A DNA stretch of 12,175 nucleotides, taken from JANRIC01 sp033765345 (GTDB taxonomy: Bacteria; Bacteroidota; Bacteroidia; Cytophagales; Microscillaceae). The stretch is from assembly GCA_033765345.1 (NCBI GenBank), contig JANRIC010000165.1:1-12175 (forward strand), in the 5' to 3' direction. Positions 6,534 through 12,175 of this stretch are shown one piece after another; the first letter of the stretch is position 1, and every line of letters starts with the position of its first letter. Made by a program: the position numbers and the translations under genes. The notes beneath the pieces were generated by a model that was given only the letters and a program-made list of their open reading frames with translations, was not told the DNA's origin and searched no databases.

Positions 6534-7391
6534 TCAAAACCTCATCCACAACAAACCCGAAATAATCAGCAAAGCACTCCAGAGGTGGTAGAAATACAGG
6601 CTTTCTCCAAAAAATACCGCCAACAAAGCACCTGATAGAGGTACTACATTCATAAAAATACCCGCTTTGTTTGCACCGATTTTTTGTACGCCTACATTCC
6701 AAAGCAGATAAGCCCAAGCAGTACCCAAAGCACCGATACCAAAAGCAGCCAGCCAAAAGGGTAGATCGTAGCTTGTCCAGTTGCCTAGCTGAGAGAGAGG
6801 CAATACCAATACAAAACAAAGCAGGCAAATTAAATTGGTCAGAAAGGTAAAATGTCGGTTGGAAATATTGACGGCATATTTTTTTACCCAGACATGATGC
6901 AAGGCAAACACAGTATTAGCCGCCAAAATGATCATGTCCCCTCTGGAAAATTGAATCTTTTGCAGATTATACAAATTTCCTTTAGAAAGCAGATACACAA
7001 CTCCCACCAAAGCCAGCAAAATACCCGAAATGTGTTGTCTGGTCATGGGCGTTTTTAAAATGAGGTAAGAAAAAAATAAGGTAAGAGCAGGATTCAAGCT
7101 TACGATCAATGTCGCATTGATTGCTGTGGTATATTGCATACCCAAAAAGAACAAATAATTAAAACCAAATAACCCAATCGCCCCGACCAATAAAAGCCCT
7201 TTGTGATGCACACGAAAAACTCGATAACTGGGTAAATCATAAAAAGTCAAAGTTATCAAAACAAGCACTCCCAAGAAATAACGCCAAAAACCTGCCTCCA
7301 AAAAGCCAGTATCTTGTAGCATCACCTTGGCCAAATGGAAGTTTAAACCCCAGAGAAAAGCAGCCGTGAATAAGTATAAAAATGCCTTCAT
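6534..7391 (-). CDS. EamA/DMT-family transporter
   Basis: This 285-residue integral membrane protein belongs to the drug/metabolite transporter superfamily. It has about ten hydrophobic segments arranged as two EamA repeats. Family hallmarks are visible in each half: the N-terminal FLWGLNFHLAK helix followed by FWRYFLG, the P-A-L-T-L-F-F-S-Y segment with I-S-G-I-L-L-A at the end of the first repeat, then LGTAWAYLLWNVGVQKIG and VVPLSGALLAVFFGE in the second. Such proteins export or take up metabolites at the inner membrane; the substrate is not predictable. The length is normal and the start is the first Met of the first membrane helix. It is transcribed away from the lipoprotein gene across a 73-base gap. 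Confidence 0.92.
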   Translation of the reverse strand: MKAFLYLFTAAFLWGLNFHLAKVMLQDTGFLEAGFWRYFLGVLVLITLTFYDLPSYRVFRVHHKGLLLVGAIGLFGFNYLFFLGMQYTTAINATLIVSLNPALTLFFSYLILKTPMTRQHISGILLALVGVVYLLSKGNLYNLQKIQFSRGDMIILAANTVFALHHVWVKKYAVNISNRHFTFLTNLICLLCFVLVLPLSQLGNWTSYDLPFWLAAFGIGALGTAWAYLLWNVGVQKIGANKAGIFMNVVPLSGALLAVFFGESLYFYHLWSALLIISGLLWMRF

Positions 7392-7464
7392 AAGGGTAAT
7401 CTGCTAGGTAAATAATGAAATAAATTCAATTTTCTTGTGTAAATTTATGGATTAAATTACCAAA

Positions 7465-8163
7465 ATGCTATCAACAATCTTTTCTGGATTTAAAGTGATC
7501 AAAGTTCATAAAATTTTCATTGGCGGGATACTTTTTCTGAGTGCTTGTCACAATCCCTGTTATAATTATACCTATTCCCACAAAAAACTGGTTAGGTACA
7601 ACAAACAGGAATTTGATGTTTATGATTTTCGTCCCCACGAAGTAGTCGCCAGTATCGGAGCTTCCAGCGGGTGGTTTGAGATTGCCAGTTCAGTTTTTAC
7701 AGATAGTCTGACCTTTTATATACAAGATATTGAACGTGAATGTATAAACGTCCAAAAAGTCAAAAAGCTGGAAAAGTTTTACACCAGAGTTCGCAGAAAA
7801 CCGATGACTAACCGATTTATACCTGTGCTGGGTAATGAGACACAACTTTGTCTGTCTGAGAATACCTGCGATAAGGTATTGCTTAGACTATCTTTTCATG
7901 AATTTTCTCATCCTGATGATTTGATGCAAAATATCAAAGCTATCCTCAAAGAAGGTGGCATCTTGTATATTACCGAAAACATCGCAGCTTATACCGGAGA
8001 GCCGGATAAGGGCTGCGGATACCCCCTCTGGGAGCTTAAAAGTCTGATTGCAAAAATAGAAAGTTATGGTTTTGTGTTTTTGCAGGTTTATAATCCGCAT
8101 TGCCCTGGATTTACGGAATATGATCCTTTGGATACCTACCGGGTTTTTGCATTCAAAAAATAG
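7465..8163 (+). CDS. Predicted lipoprotein with SAM-methyltransferase-like domain
   Basis: This 232-residue protein starts with a lipoprotein signal: a basic N-terminus, the hydrophobic stretch IFIGGILF, and a lipobox L25-S-A-C28, so C28 should be lipidated. The rest resembles a class I methyltransferase. V60-V-A-S-I-G-A-S-S-G69 fits motif I (a glycine-rich SAM loop after a strand), Q87-D88-I-E90 fits the acidic residue ending strand two, and a later LSFHEFSHPDDLMQNIKAIL followed by KEGGILYITE fits motifs near strands four and five. The motif I glycines are only partly conserved. The conflict is real: SAM is cytosolic, while a lipoprotein faces the periplasm or surface. It may bind another ligand, may be a degenerate enzyme, or the lipobox may not be used. 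No downstream start would keep the motif and remove the signal. It is not obviously in an operon with mqo (125-base gap). Confidence 0.65.
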   Translation: MLSTIFSGFKVIKVHKIFIGGILFLSACHNPCYNYTYSHKKLVRYNKQEFDVYDFRPHEVVASIGASSGWFEIASSVFTDSLTFYIQDIERECINVQKVKKLEKFYTRVRRKPMTNRFIPVLGNETQLCLSENTCDKVLLRLSFHEFSHPDDLMQNIKAILKEGGILYITENIAAYTGEPDKGCGYPLWELKSLIAKIESYGFVFLQVYNPHCPGFTEYDPLDTYRVFAFKK

Positions 8164-8236
8164 TATAAGCGTTTTTTGTTAAATAAACTACAAATATGAG
8201 GGAATAAAGCAATTATTTAGCAAAAAACACAGCATA

Positions 8237-8267
8237 TTTCAGATAAATAAGCCATAAACTACATTTT
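8237..8267 (+). promoter_or_regulatory. Possible mqo promoter
   Basis: TTTC (8237-8240) and TACATTTT (8260-8267), 19 bases apart, each match the Bacteroidetes -33/-7 pattern with one mismatch. Transcription would begin near 8274, about 15 bases before the mqo start. This is a weak call by pattern and position only. Confidence 0.25.
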
Positions 8268-8288
8268 ACACTTTAAACGTTATCCAAT

Positions 8289-9815
8289 ATGTCTAACTTT
8301 TTTGACCCCAGATACCCCACTACTGCCCGTCCGGATGTTGTCTTGGTTGGGGCAGGTATTATGAGTGCTACCTTAGGTTTTTTACTGAAAGAACTAGACC
8401 CCAGTCTCACCATCGAGATTTACGAACGCCTGGATGCCATCGCTGGCGAAAGTTCAGATGCCTGGAACAATGCCGGAACAGGGCACGCCGGTTTTTGTGA
8501 GTTAAATTATACCCCTCAAAAAGAAGACGGTTCTGTGGATGTCAAAAAAGCCTTCAAGATCGCCGAGCAGTTTGAAGTTTCCAAGCAATTCTGGGCATAC
8601 TTGCTTGAAAAGGGGTATATTTCCGACCCACAGACTTTTATCAATCAGGTGCCTCATCTGAGTGCTGTTTTTAACGAAGAAGATATGGCGTTTCTCAAAA
8701 AACGACACGAATTGCTCTCTAATCACGCACTTTTTGAAGGAATGACCTACAGCGAAGATACCCAAACGCTCAAAGAATGGATGCCGATCATGTTCCATGG
8801 GCGTGATAAAAACGAACCGCTTGCCGCTACCAAAATTGACTATGGAACGGACATAGATTTTGGAGCTTTGACTCGCGCCCTGATGGGGCATCTCGTCAAG
8901 CAAAAAGGTGTGCAACTCTTTCTGAATCACGATGTCAAGGATATTGATAAGGTAGAGGAGGAAGAAGGAATATGGCAACTAAAAATCAAAAACCGAACTA
9001 CCAAAGAAAACCGATACATTGATGCTCGTTTTGTATTTATTGGGGCAGGTGGCGGCGCATTGCCTTTATTGCAAAAAACAGATATTGACGAGTCGGACGG
9101 TTTTGGAGGTTTTCCGGTAAGTGGGCAATGGCTGATTTGTAAAAACCCAGAGCTGATCGAAAAACACCACGCCAAAGTATACGGCAAAGCCGAAGTAGGA
9201 GCTCCGCCTATGTCTGTTCCTCACCTCGATACCCGCATCATCAATGGTGAAAAAGCCTTGCTGTTCGGACCTTATGCGGGTTTCTCAACCAAGTTTTTGA
9301 AAAAAGGTTCTTACCTCGATCTGGTAGGTTCTATCGAATTTGACAATGTACTCCCGATGATTGCAGCGGGTTTGCGTAATATTCCACTCACCAAATACCT
9401 GATAGGGCAGGTCACCCAAAGCCCTGAAGAACGTCTGGAAGCTTTGAAAAGATTTATTCCAGATGCCGATATCGACGATTGGGAGCTTAGAGAAGCCGGA
9501 CAAAGGGTGCAAATTATCAAAAAAAATAAGGAAAAAATCGGTGTGCTGGAGTTCGGTACAGAGATCGTACATTCCGAAAATGGCACGGTGGCTGCTTTGC
9601 TGGGAGCTTCTCCTGGGGCTTCGACCAGTGTATCGATTATGTTAGAACTGATTGAGAAGTGCTTCAAAGATAAAATGCAAAGTGCCGAATGGCAACAAAA
9701 ACTTCAGGAGATGATCCCCAGCTACGGAAAGTCTTTGTATGAACACCAAGAGCTTTGCCGCAAAATCCGGGAAAATACACATCGGCATCTGGAGATTGTG
9801 CCTTCTTCGGTATAA
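8289..9815 (+). CDS. mqo: Malate:quinone oxidoreductase
   Basis: This FAD-dependent, membrane-associated enzyme oxidises malate to oxaloacetate and gives the electrons to the quinone pool, replacing or complementing NAD-dependent malate dehydrogenase in the citric acid cycle. At 508 residues it has the usual family length. The N-terminal FAD-binding Rossmann motif G21-A-G-I-M-S-A-T-L-G30 is followed by the family signature GESSDAWNNAGTGHAGFCEL and NYTP. The central domain holds the conserved SGQWLICKNPE segment and LLFGPYAGFSTKFLK. The C-terminus has LLGASPGASTSVSIMLELI, the end of the FAD domain. It has no signal peptide or membrane helix and should bind the inner face of the cytoplasmic membrane. 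It is monocistronic by spacing, with a strong hairpin region downstream. Confidence 0.97.
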   Translation: MSNFFDPRYPTTARPDVVLVGAGIMSATLGFLLKELDPSLTIEIYERLDAIAGESSDAWNNAGTGHAGFCELNYTPQKEDGSVDVKKAFKIAEQFEVSKQFWAYLLEKGYISDPQTFINQVPHLSAVFNEEDMAFLKKRHELLSNHALFEGMTYSEDTQTLKEWMPIMFHGRDKNEPLAATKIDYGTDIDFGALTRALMGHLVKQKGVQLFLNHDVKDIDKVEEEEGIWQLKIKNRTTKENRYIDARFVFIGAGGGALPLLQKTDIDESDGFGGFPVSGQWLICKNPELIEKHHAKVYGKAEVGAPPMSVPHLDTRIINGEKALLFGPYAGFSTKFLKKGSYLDLVGSIEFDNVLPMIAAGLRNIPLTKYLIGQVTQSPEERLEALKRFIPDADIDDWELREAGQRVQIIKKNKEKIGVLEFGTEIVHSENGTVAALLGASPGASTSVSIMLELIEKCFKDKMQSAEWQQKLQEMIPSYGKSLYEHQELCRKIRENTHRHLEIVPSSV

Positions 9816-9845
9816 CGTTTTATGGATAAATCCAAAATTTTGCAA

Positions 9846-9872
9846 TAGAAACGTTGCACGACAACGTTTCTA
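9846..9872. repeat. REP-like perfect palindrome, 11-bp arms
   Basis: TAGAAACGTTG (9846-9856) is followed by the loop CACGA and its exact complement CAACGTTTCTA (9862-9872). It lies 31 bases after the mqo stop. Extragenic palindromes of the general form TAGA-ACGTTG...CAACGT-TCTA are, from memory, common in intergenic DNA of Bacteroidetes and cyanobacteria, so a dispersed repeat is likely. It has no T tail, so it is a less likely terminator than the next element. Confidence 0.75.
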
Positions 9873-9892
9873 CACAATTTATACCCAGATTA

Positions 9893-10015
9893 AAGTGATT
9901 TAGGAAACACAAGACCCCTGCGGGGCAAGTTTTCTTGATTGATTAGCTTGATTATTCATGATTTAAGAGCTAAAAGTTCCCCTGTAAGGGTCTTGTTTTT
10001 TTATTAAAATCACTT
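9893..10015. repeat. Nested inverted-repeat (MITE-like) element, 123 bp
   Basis: The outer arms are AAGTGATTT (9893-9901) and AAATCACTT (10007-10015). Inside these, 25-bp arms at 9909-9933 and 9972-9996 match at 20 of 25 positions, including ACAAGACCC and GGGTCTTGT at the ends. Each inner arm also folds alone: CCCC-TGC-GGGG (9915-9925) and CCCT-GTA-AGGG (9980-9990). Two mismatches become G-U pairs in a plus-strand RNA. There is no coding capacity. It could be a small non-autonomous mobile element, a palindromic repeat pair, or a bidirectional terminator between the convergent mqo and desaturase genes. Confidence 0.6.
9909..10002 (+). terminator. Likely terminator for mqo (long hairpin plus T7)
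   Basis: The 25-bp inner arms form a long stem whose right arm ends directly in seven T residues (9996-10002), the pattern of an intrinsic terminator for plus-strand transcription. On the opposite strand the matching T run is poorer, so termination from the right side is less certain. Confidence 0.5.
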
Positions 10016-10044
10016 CGTTTTGAGTATAACCAGTGAATTTATTT

Positions 10045-11310
10045 TTAAACCGCACTTAATTTCCCTACCTGCTTCTCCATATATAAGAAATACAAAGTGC
10101 TCAATAGCGACAAAAACATATAGGCTACCACAATCAAAGTAGCTCCAGGAATGTATTGATCCAGCCCATACCAGCCGTCCATTTTGAAGACTAAAAATAA
10201 ACCGACCAGGACTTTCAGCCCTTCGGCAGGCACGGCGAGCCAATGCCTATCCATCGCACTCGTAAAGCCAAAAATGGTAATCATCAAAAATACTGCATAT
10301 CCGAAAATATCCATCGGGGCAAAATCTGCAATCCGAACCAGAATATAGTACATCAGTATCAGCATCATAAACAACTGCGTCCATGCCCAGCCCACAAATG
10401 CCAGAGAGGCTTCGGTACGGTATTTTTCGCGGTGGTACACATCGGTAGTATATTCTATAGGATATTTGGTTTTTACATCTTCGGGTCGCCAGCCAGTAGG
10501 CATAAACCAAACCCGCACCTTGTCCCATAAGTTGTGGGTGCGCCAAGAATCCTTCACAATCTGCCAGATATGCATATAATTAATCAGAAAGGGATTCCAA
10601 GTTCTGACGGCTTTTTTGACACCGTAGACAGGCGGCACTTCGGGTAGTTCTTCCTGAAAAGTACCGAAAAGCTTATCCCAGATGATGAATATCTCCGAAT
10701 AGTTTTTGTCGATATACTCTGGGTTGATCGCATGGTGTACCCGGTGGTGTGAAGGTGTCACGATGATATATTCCAAAAAACCCATTCTGCCGATCAGGGA
10801 GGTGTGGTACCAGAATTGAGCAAAAAAGTGAACCGGACCTACTACGGCCACCACATGCGCCGGAATACCGATCAAAGCCATCGGAATAAGCAAAAAAAAG
10901 TAAATTCCTATAAAAGCAGACACCTCTTGCCGAAGCGCGCAGGCCAGGTTAAATTCCTCGCTGCTATGATGGATGATGTGTCGATTCCAAAAGACATTGA
11001 TTTCGTGATTGAAGCGGTGCGACCAATACCCGGCAAAGTCCAAACCAATAAAAGCCAGCACATACAAAATCAAGTTAGATTTGATCTCGAATATCGCCCA
11101 GTGATTTACCATCCATTCATAACTCAGGATAATCACCGTCAAACCCATCAGACTTTTAAGTGTATTGGTCATTCCTGAGCTAAGGCTCGATATTACATCC
11201 ATAGCACGATTTACCTGCACTCCGAGACGCAGGCTGATCAAATGCTCTATGATAATCAACAAAATAAATCCGGGTATGGCATACGTAAGTGCCTGTGCGT
11301 AAGCTTCCAT
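10045..11310 (-). CDS. Sterol desaturase/fatty acid hydroxylase-family protein (alkylglycerol monooxygenase-like)
   Basis: This 421-residue membrane protein has the eight-histidine di-iron signature of the family: H98-R-F-N-H102, H111-I-I-H114-H115, and H188-H189-R-V-H192-H193, with further conserved H161 and H169 (VHFFAQFWYHT). Membrane helices flank the first two boxes (about 8-27, 54-72, 80-97, 133-160). Such enzymes use O2 and a di-iron centre to hydroxylate or desaturate lipids. The arrangement HRFNHE...HIIHHSSEEFN is most like alkylglycerol monooxygenase (TMEM195/AGMO) relatives. The C-terminal third (about 305-410) adds several more hydrophobic segments with no catalytic motifs, making it longer than the 250-300 residues of plain bacterial family members, though not unusual for AGMO-like proteins. 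The lipid substrate is unknown. It is transcribed alone, toward mqo. Confidence 0.9.
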   Translation of the reverse strand: MEAYAQALTYAIPGFILLIIIEHLISLRLGVQVNRAMDVISSLSSGMTNTLKSLMGLTVIILSYEWMVNHWAIFEIKSNLILYVLAFIGLDFAGYWSHRFNHEINVFWNRHIIHHSSEEFNLACALRQEVSAFIGIYFFLLIPMALIGIPAHVVAVVGPVHFFAQFWYHTSLIGRMGFLEYIIVTPSHHRVHHAINPEYIDKNYSEIFIIWDKLFGTFQEELPEVPPVYGVKKAVRTWNPFLINYMHIWQIVKDSWRTHNLWDKVRVWFMPTGWRPEDVKTKYPIEYTTDVYHREKYRTEASLAFVGWAWTQLFMMLILMYYILVRIADFAPMDIFGYAVFLMITIFGFTSAMDRHWLAVPAEGLKVLVGLFLVFKMDGWYGLDQYIPGATLIVVAYMFLSLLSTLYFLYMEKQVGKLSAV

Positions 11311-11358
11311 GTTTGTCCTAAACTATGATTGATATGATCTTTTGATTCAGAAGATGAG

Positions 11359-11376
11359 ATAATTTGCACAAATTAT
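11359..11376. promoter_or_regulatory. Operator-like palindrome ATAATTTG-CA-CAAATTAT
   Basis: This is a perfect inverted repeat with 8-bp arms and a 2-base centre, 48 bases upstream of the desaturase start codon. Size and symmetry fit a binding site for a dimeric transcription factor. No regulator gene is adjacent, so the partner is unknown. Confidence 0.45.
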
Positions 11377-11558
11377 TTTCCTTAAAACAAGGCAGTTTTA
11401 ACAAACTTAACTTGATAAATCATAAACATCAATTCGTAAAACTTTGTTAATCTGTGTCTAAAATTATAAGAATTTGCAGAAAAATACAAATTAAGTAGAA
11501 AATTTATGAGGCAGGCCTACTATGTATCGGTTGGGACAGTATCTATTGGAAAAACAAG

Positions 11559-11590
11559 TTTGTTTTTTTAGAGCTTTTGCTTTATCTTTA
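11559..11590 (+). promoter_or_regulatory. Candidate promoter for the Uma2-like gene
   Basis: TTTG (11559-11562) and TATCTTTA (11583-11590) are separated by 20 bases, fitting the Bacteroidetes -33/-7 pattern with one mismatch in the last base of the -7 box. Transcription would start near 11597, about 19 bases before the ATG at 11616. Confidence 0.45.
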
Positions 11591-11615
11591 TTAAACACTA
11601 AAGTAGTTAGGACAC

Positions 11616-12023
11616 ATGCTAGACGTAGTAAAAATGGGAGTCAATGCCCCTAAAGAACATCAAAGAATCATCCGAAAACTTACCACCGGGTTGGACATCA
11701 TGTATACCCAACAACAAATCCTCTATGAGCCGCTCCCCGAAACGATGGTAGACGAGTCCCAGACAAGTGCCACCCCTGACGTATTGCTTTTTGACAATCA
11801 AACACAAAAAAATATCATCATCATAGAAGTCACCATTCCGGCATCGGAGAAAAAAGATTTCCAAAAATTACAGGAAATTGTGGATGACTACGAAATCCCA
11901 GAAGGTTTTTTATACAACTATAAAACCCAACAATGGCGAAAATACAAATTTGGACAGGGAGAAGTTATTGATAAGCCTTCTTTTTGTGATTCTATACAAG
12001 TTGATTTGAATAGTTTTTTATAA
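11616..12023 (+). CDS. Uma2-like family protein (PD-(D/E)XK nuclease fold), short
   Basis: This 135-residue protein resembles the Uma2/DUF820 family, which has a restriction-endonuclease-like fold. Visible features are H15-Q-R-I-I-R-K-L near the start, P54-D55-V-L-L-F after a loop, then I-I-I-I-E71-V-T and a later K-K-D-F-Q-K84-L-Q-E-I segment with an L-Y-N-Y strand, matching the order PD...E...K of the fold. Typical Uma2 proteins are about 190 residues and have some 50 more at the N-terminus, so this one is short. Starts at 11616 or 11634 (Met7) are possible; the promoter call favours 11616. The biological role of the family is not settled. A 40-bp tandem repeat begins 12 bases after the stop. 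Confidence 0.65.
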   Translation: MLDVVKMGVNAPKEHQRIIRKLTTGLDIMYTQQQILYEPLPETMVDESQTSATPDVLLFDNQTQKNIIIIEVTIPASEKKDFQKLQEIVDDYEIPEGFLYNYKTQQWRKYKFGQGEVIDKPSFCDSIQVDLNSFL

Positions 12024-12035
12024 TCTGATGCAGGG

Positions 12036-12175
12036 AAGGTTTCTGGCGGATTTTTTTCGCCCCACAAATTGAGTGGAGGTTTCTGGCGGATTTTTTTCGC
12101 CCCACAAATTGAGTGAAGGTCTCGGACGGATTTTTTTCGCCCCACAAATTGAGTGAAGGTTTCTGGCGGATTTTT
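12036..12175. repeat. 40-bp tandem repeat, 3.5 copies, running off the right edge
   Basis: Units at 12036-12075, 12076-12115 and 12116-12155 are followed by a half unit at 12156-12175. Units 1 and 2 differ at one base. Unit 3 carries several substitutions (GGTCTCGGACGG in place of GGTTTCTGGCGG). Each unit has a GGCG...CGCC mini-stem around a T7 run, disrupted in unit 3. There are no unique spacers, so it is not a CRISPR array. The array may extend well beyond the window. Confidence 0.95.

Larger units (their letters stand above)
11311..11615. other. Divergent intergenic region, 305 bp
   Basis: This AT-rich gap lies between the minus-strand desaturase and the plus-strand Uma2-like gene and should carry promoters for both. 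It holds an 18-bp perfect palindrome (11359-11376) and a candidate plus-strand promoter (11559-11590), listed separately. I see no RNA gene or small ORF in the remainder. Confidence 0.7.

Noticed and set aside
6523..6828. Minus-strand frame overlapping the EamA gene (about 101 codons)
   Set aside because: It overlaps the EamA coding sequence in another frame and has no recognisable features; the EamA frame has clear membrane helices and family motifs.
11918..12145. Minus-strand reading frame starting at a GTG inside the 40-bp repeat
   Set aside because: It is mostly antisense to the Uma2-like gene or within the repeat array, has no start signal, and its openness comes from the composition of the repeat unit. 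Kept only as a remark under the repeat finding.
12036..12175. Possible CRISPR array
   Set aside because: The 40-bp units are contiguous with no unique spacers, and there are no cas genes nearby.

Overview
The window looks like a chromosomal stretch of a Bacteroidota (Bacteroidetes) bacterium, possibly a member of the Cytophagales. The support is indirect. Gene starts lack clear Shine-Dalgarno sequences. Several upstream regions fit the Bacteroidetes promoter pattern (TTTG near -33, TAnnTTTG near -7). The gene families present (malate:quinone oxidoreductase, IorAB-type molybdenum oxidoreductase, AGMO-like sterol desaturase, exported EEP-family protein, lipoproteins) are typical of that phylum. 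Genus or species cannot be assigned from sequence alone. There is no rRNA, tRNA, CRISPR array, transposase or integrase.

Layout, left to right. (1) 1-161: about 20 copies of the octamer CTTAATTC, running off the left edge. (2) 186-2814, minus strand: a two-gene operon for a molybdenum hydroxylase of the isoquinoline 1-oxidoreductase type, with the [2Fe-2S] subunit first and a Tat-exported molybdopterin subunit second. (3) 3139-5217, plus strand: an AT-rich Type II restriction-modification module. It has an intact C5-cytosine methyltransferase followed by a PD-(D/E)XK endonuclease resembling the Bpu10I family, whose coding sequence is split into two reading frames at 4739/4744. (4) 5218-5413: a palindrome-rich gap. 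(5) 5414-7391, minus strand: an exported endonuclease/exonuclease/phosphatase-family protein and an EamA (DMT) transporter. (6) 7465-9815, plus strand: a predicted lipoprotein with a methyltransferase-like fold, then malate:quinone oxidoreductase (mqo). (7) 9816-10044: a convergent gap with an 11-bp-arm palindrome and a nested inverted-repeat element that probably also ends transcription. (8) 10045-11310, minus strand: a multi-pass sterol desaturase/fatty acid hydroxylase-family protein, with an 18-bp perfect palindrome upstream. (9) 11616-12023, plus strand: a short Uma2-like (PD-(D/E)XK fold) protein. (10) 12036-12175: a 40-bp tandem repeat running off the right edge.

Most genes are ordinary housekeeping or accessory functions. 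Mqo feeds electrons from malate into the quinone pool, and the molybdenum enzyme oxidises an unknown substrate in the periplasm. The restriction-modification module is the clearest accessory insertion. Single 60-base lines counted by hand give 32% GC at 3601-3660 and 28% GC at 4741-4800, against 53% at 8401-8460 in mqo. The points most worth a second look are the split endonuclease, the lipoprotein with a SAM-methyltransferase-like core, and the repeat structures at both edges and in the convergent gaps. I see no clearly new multi-gene system.
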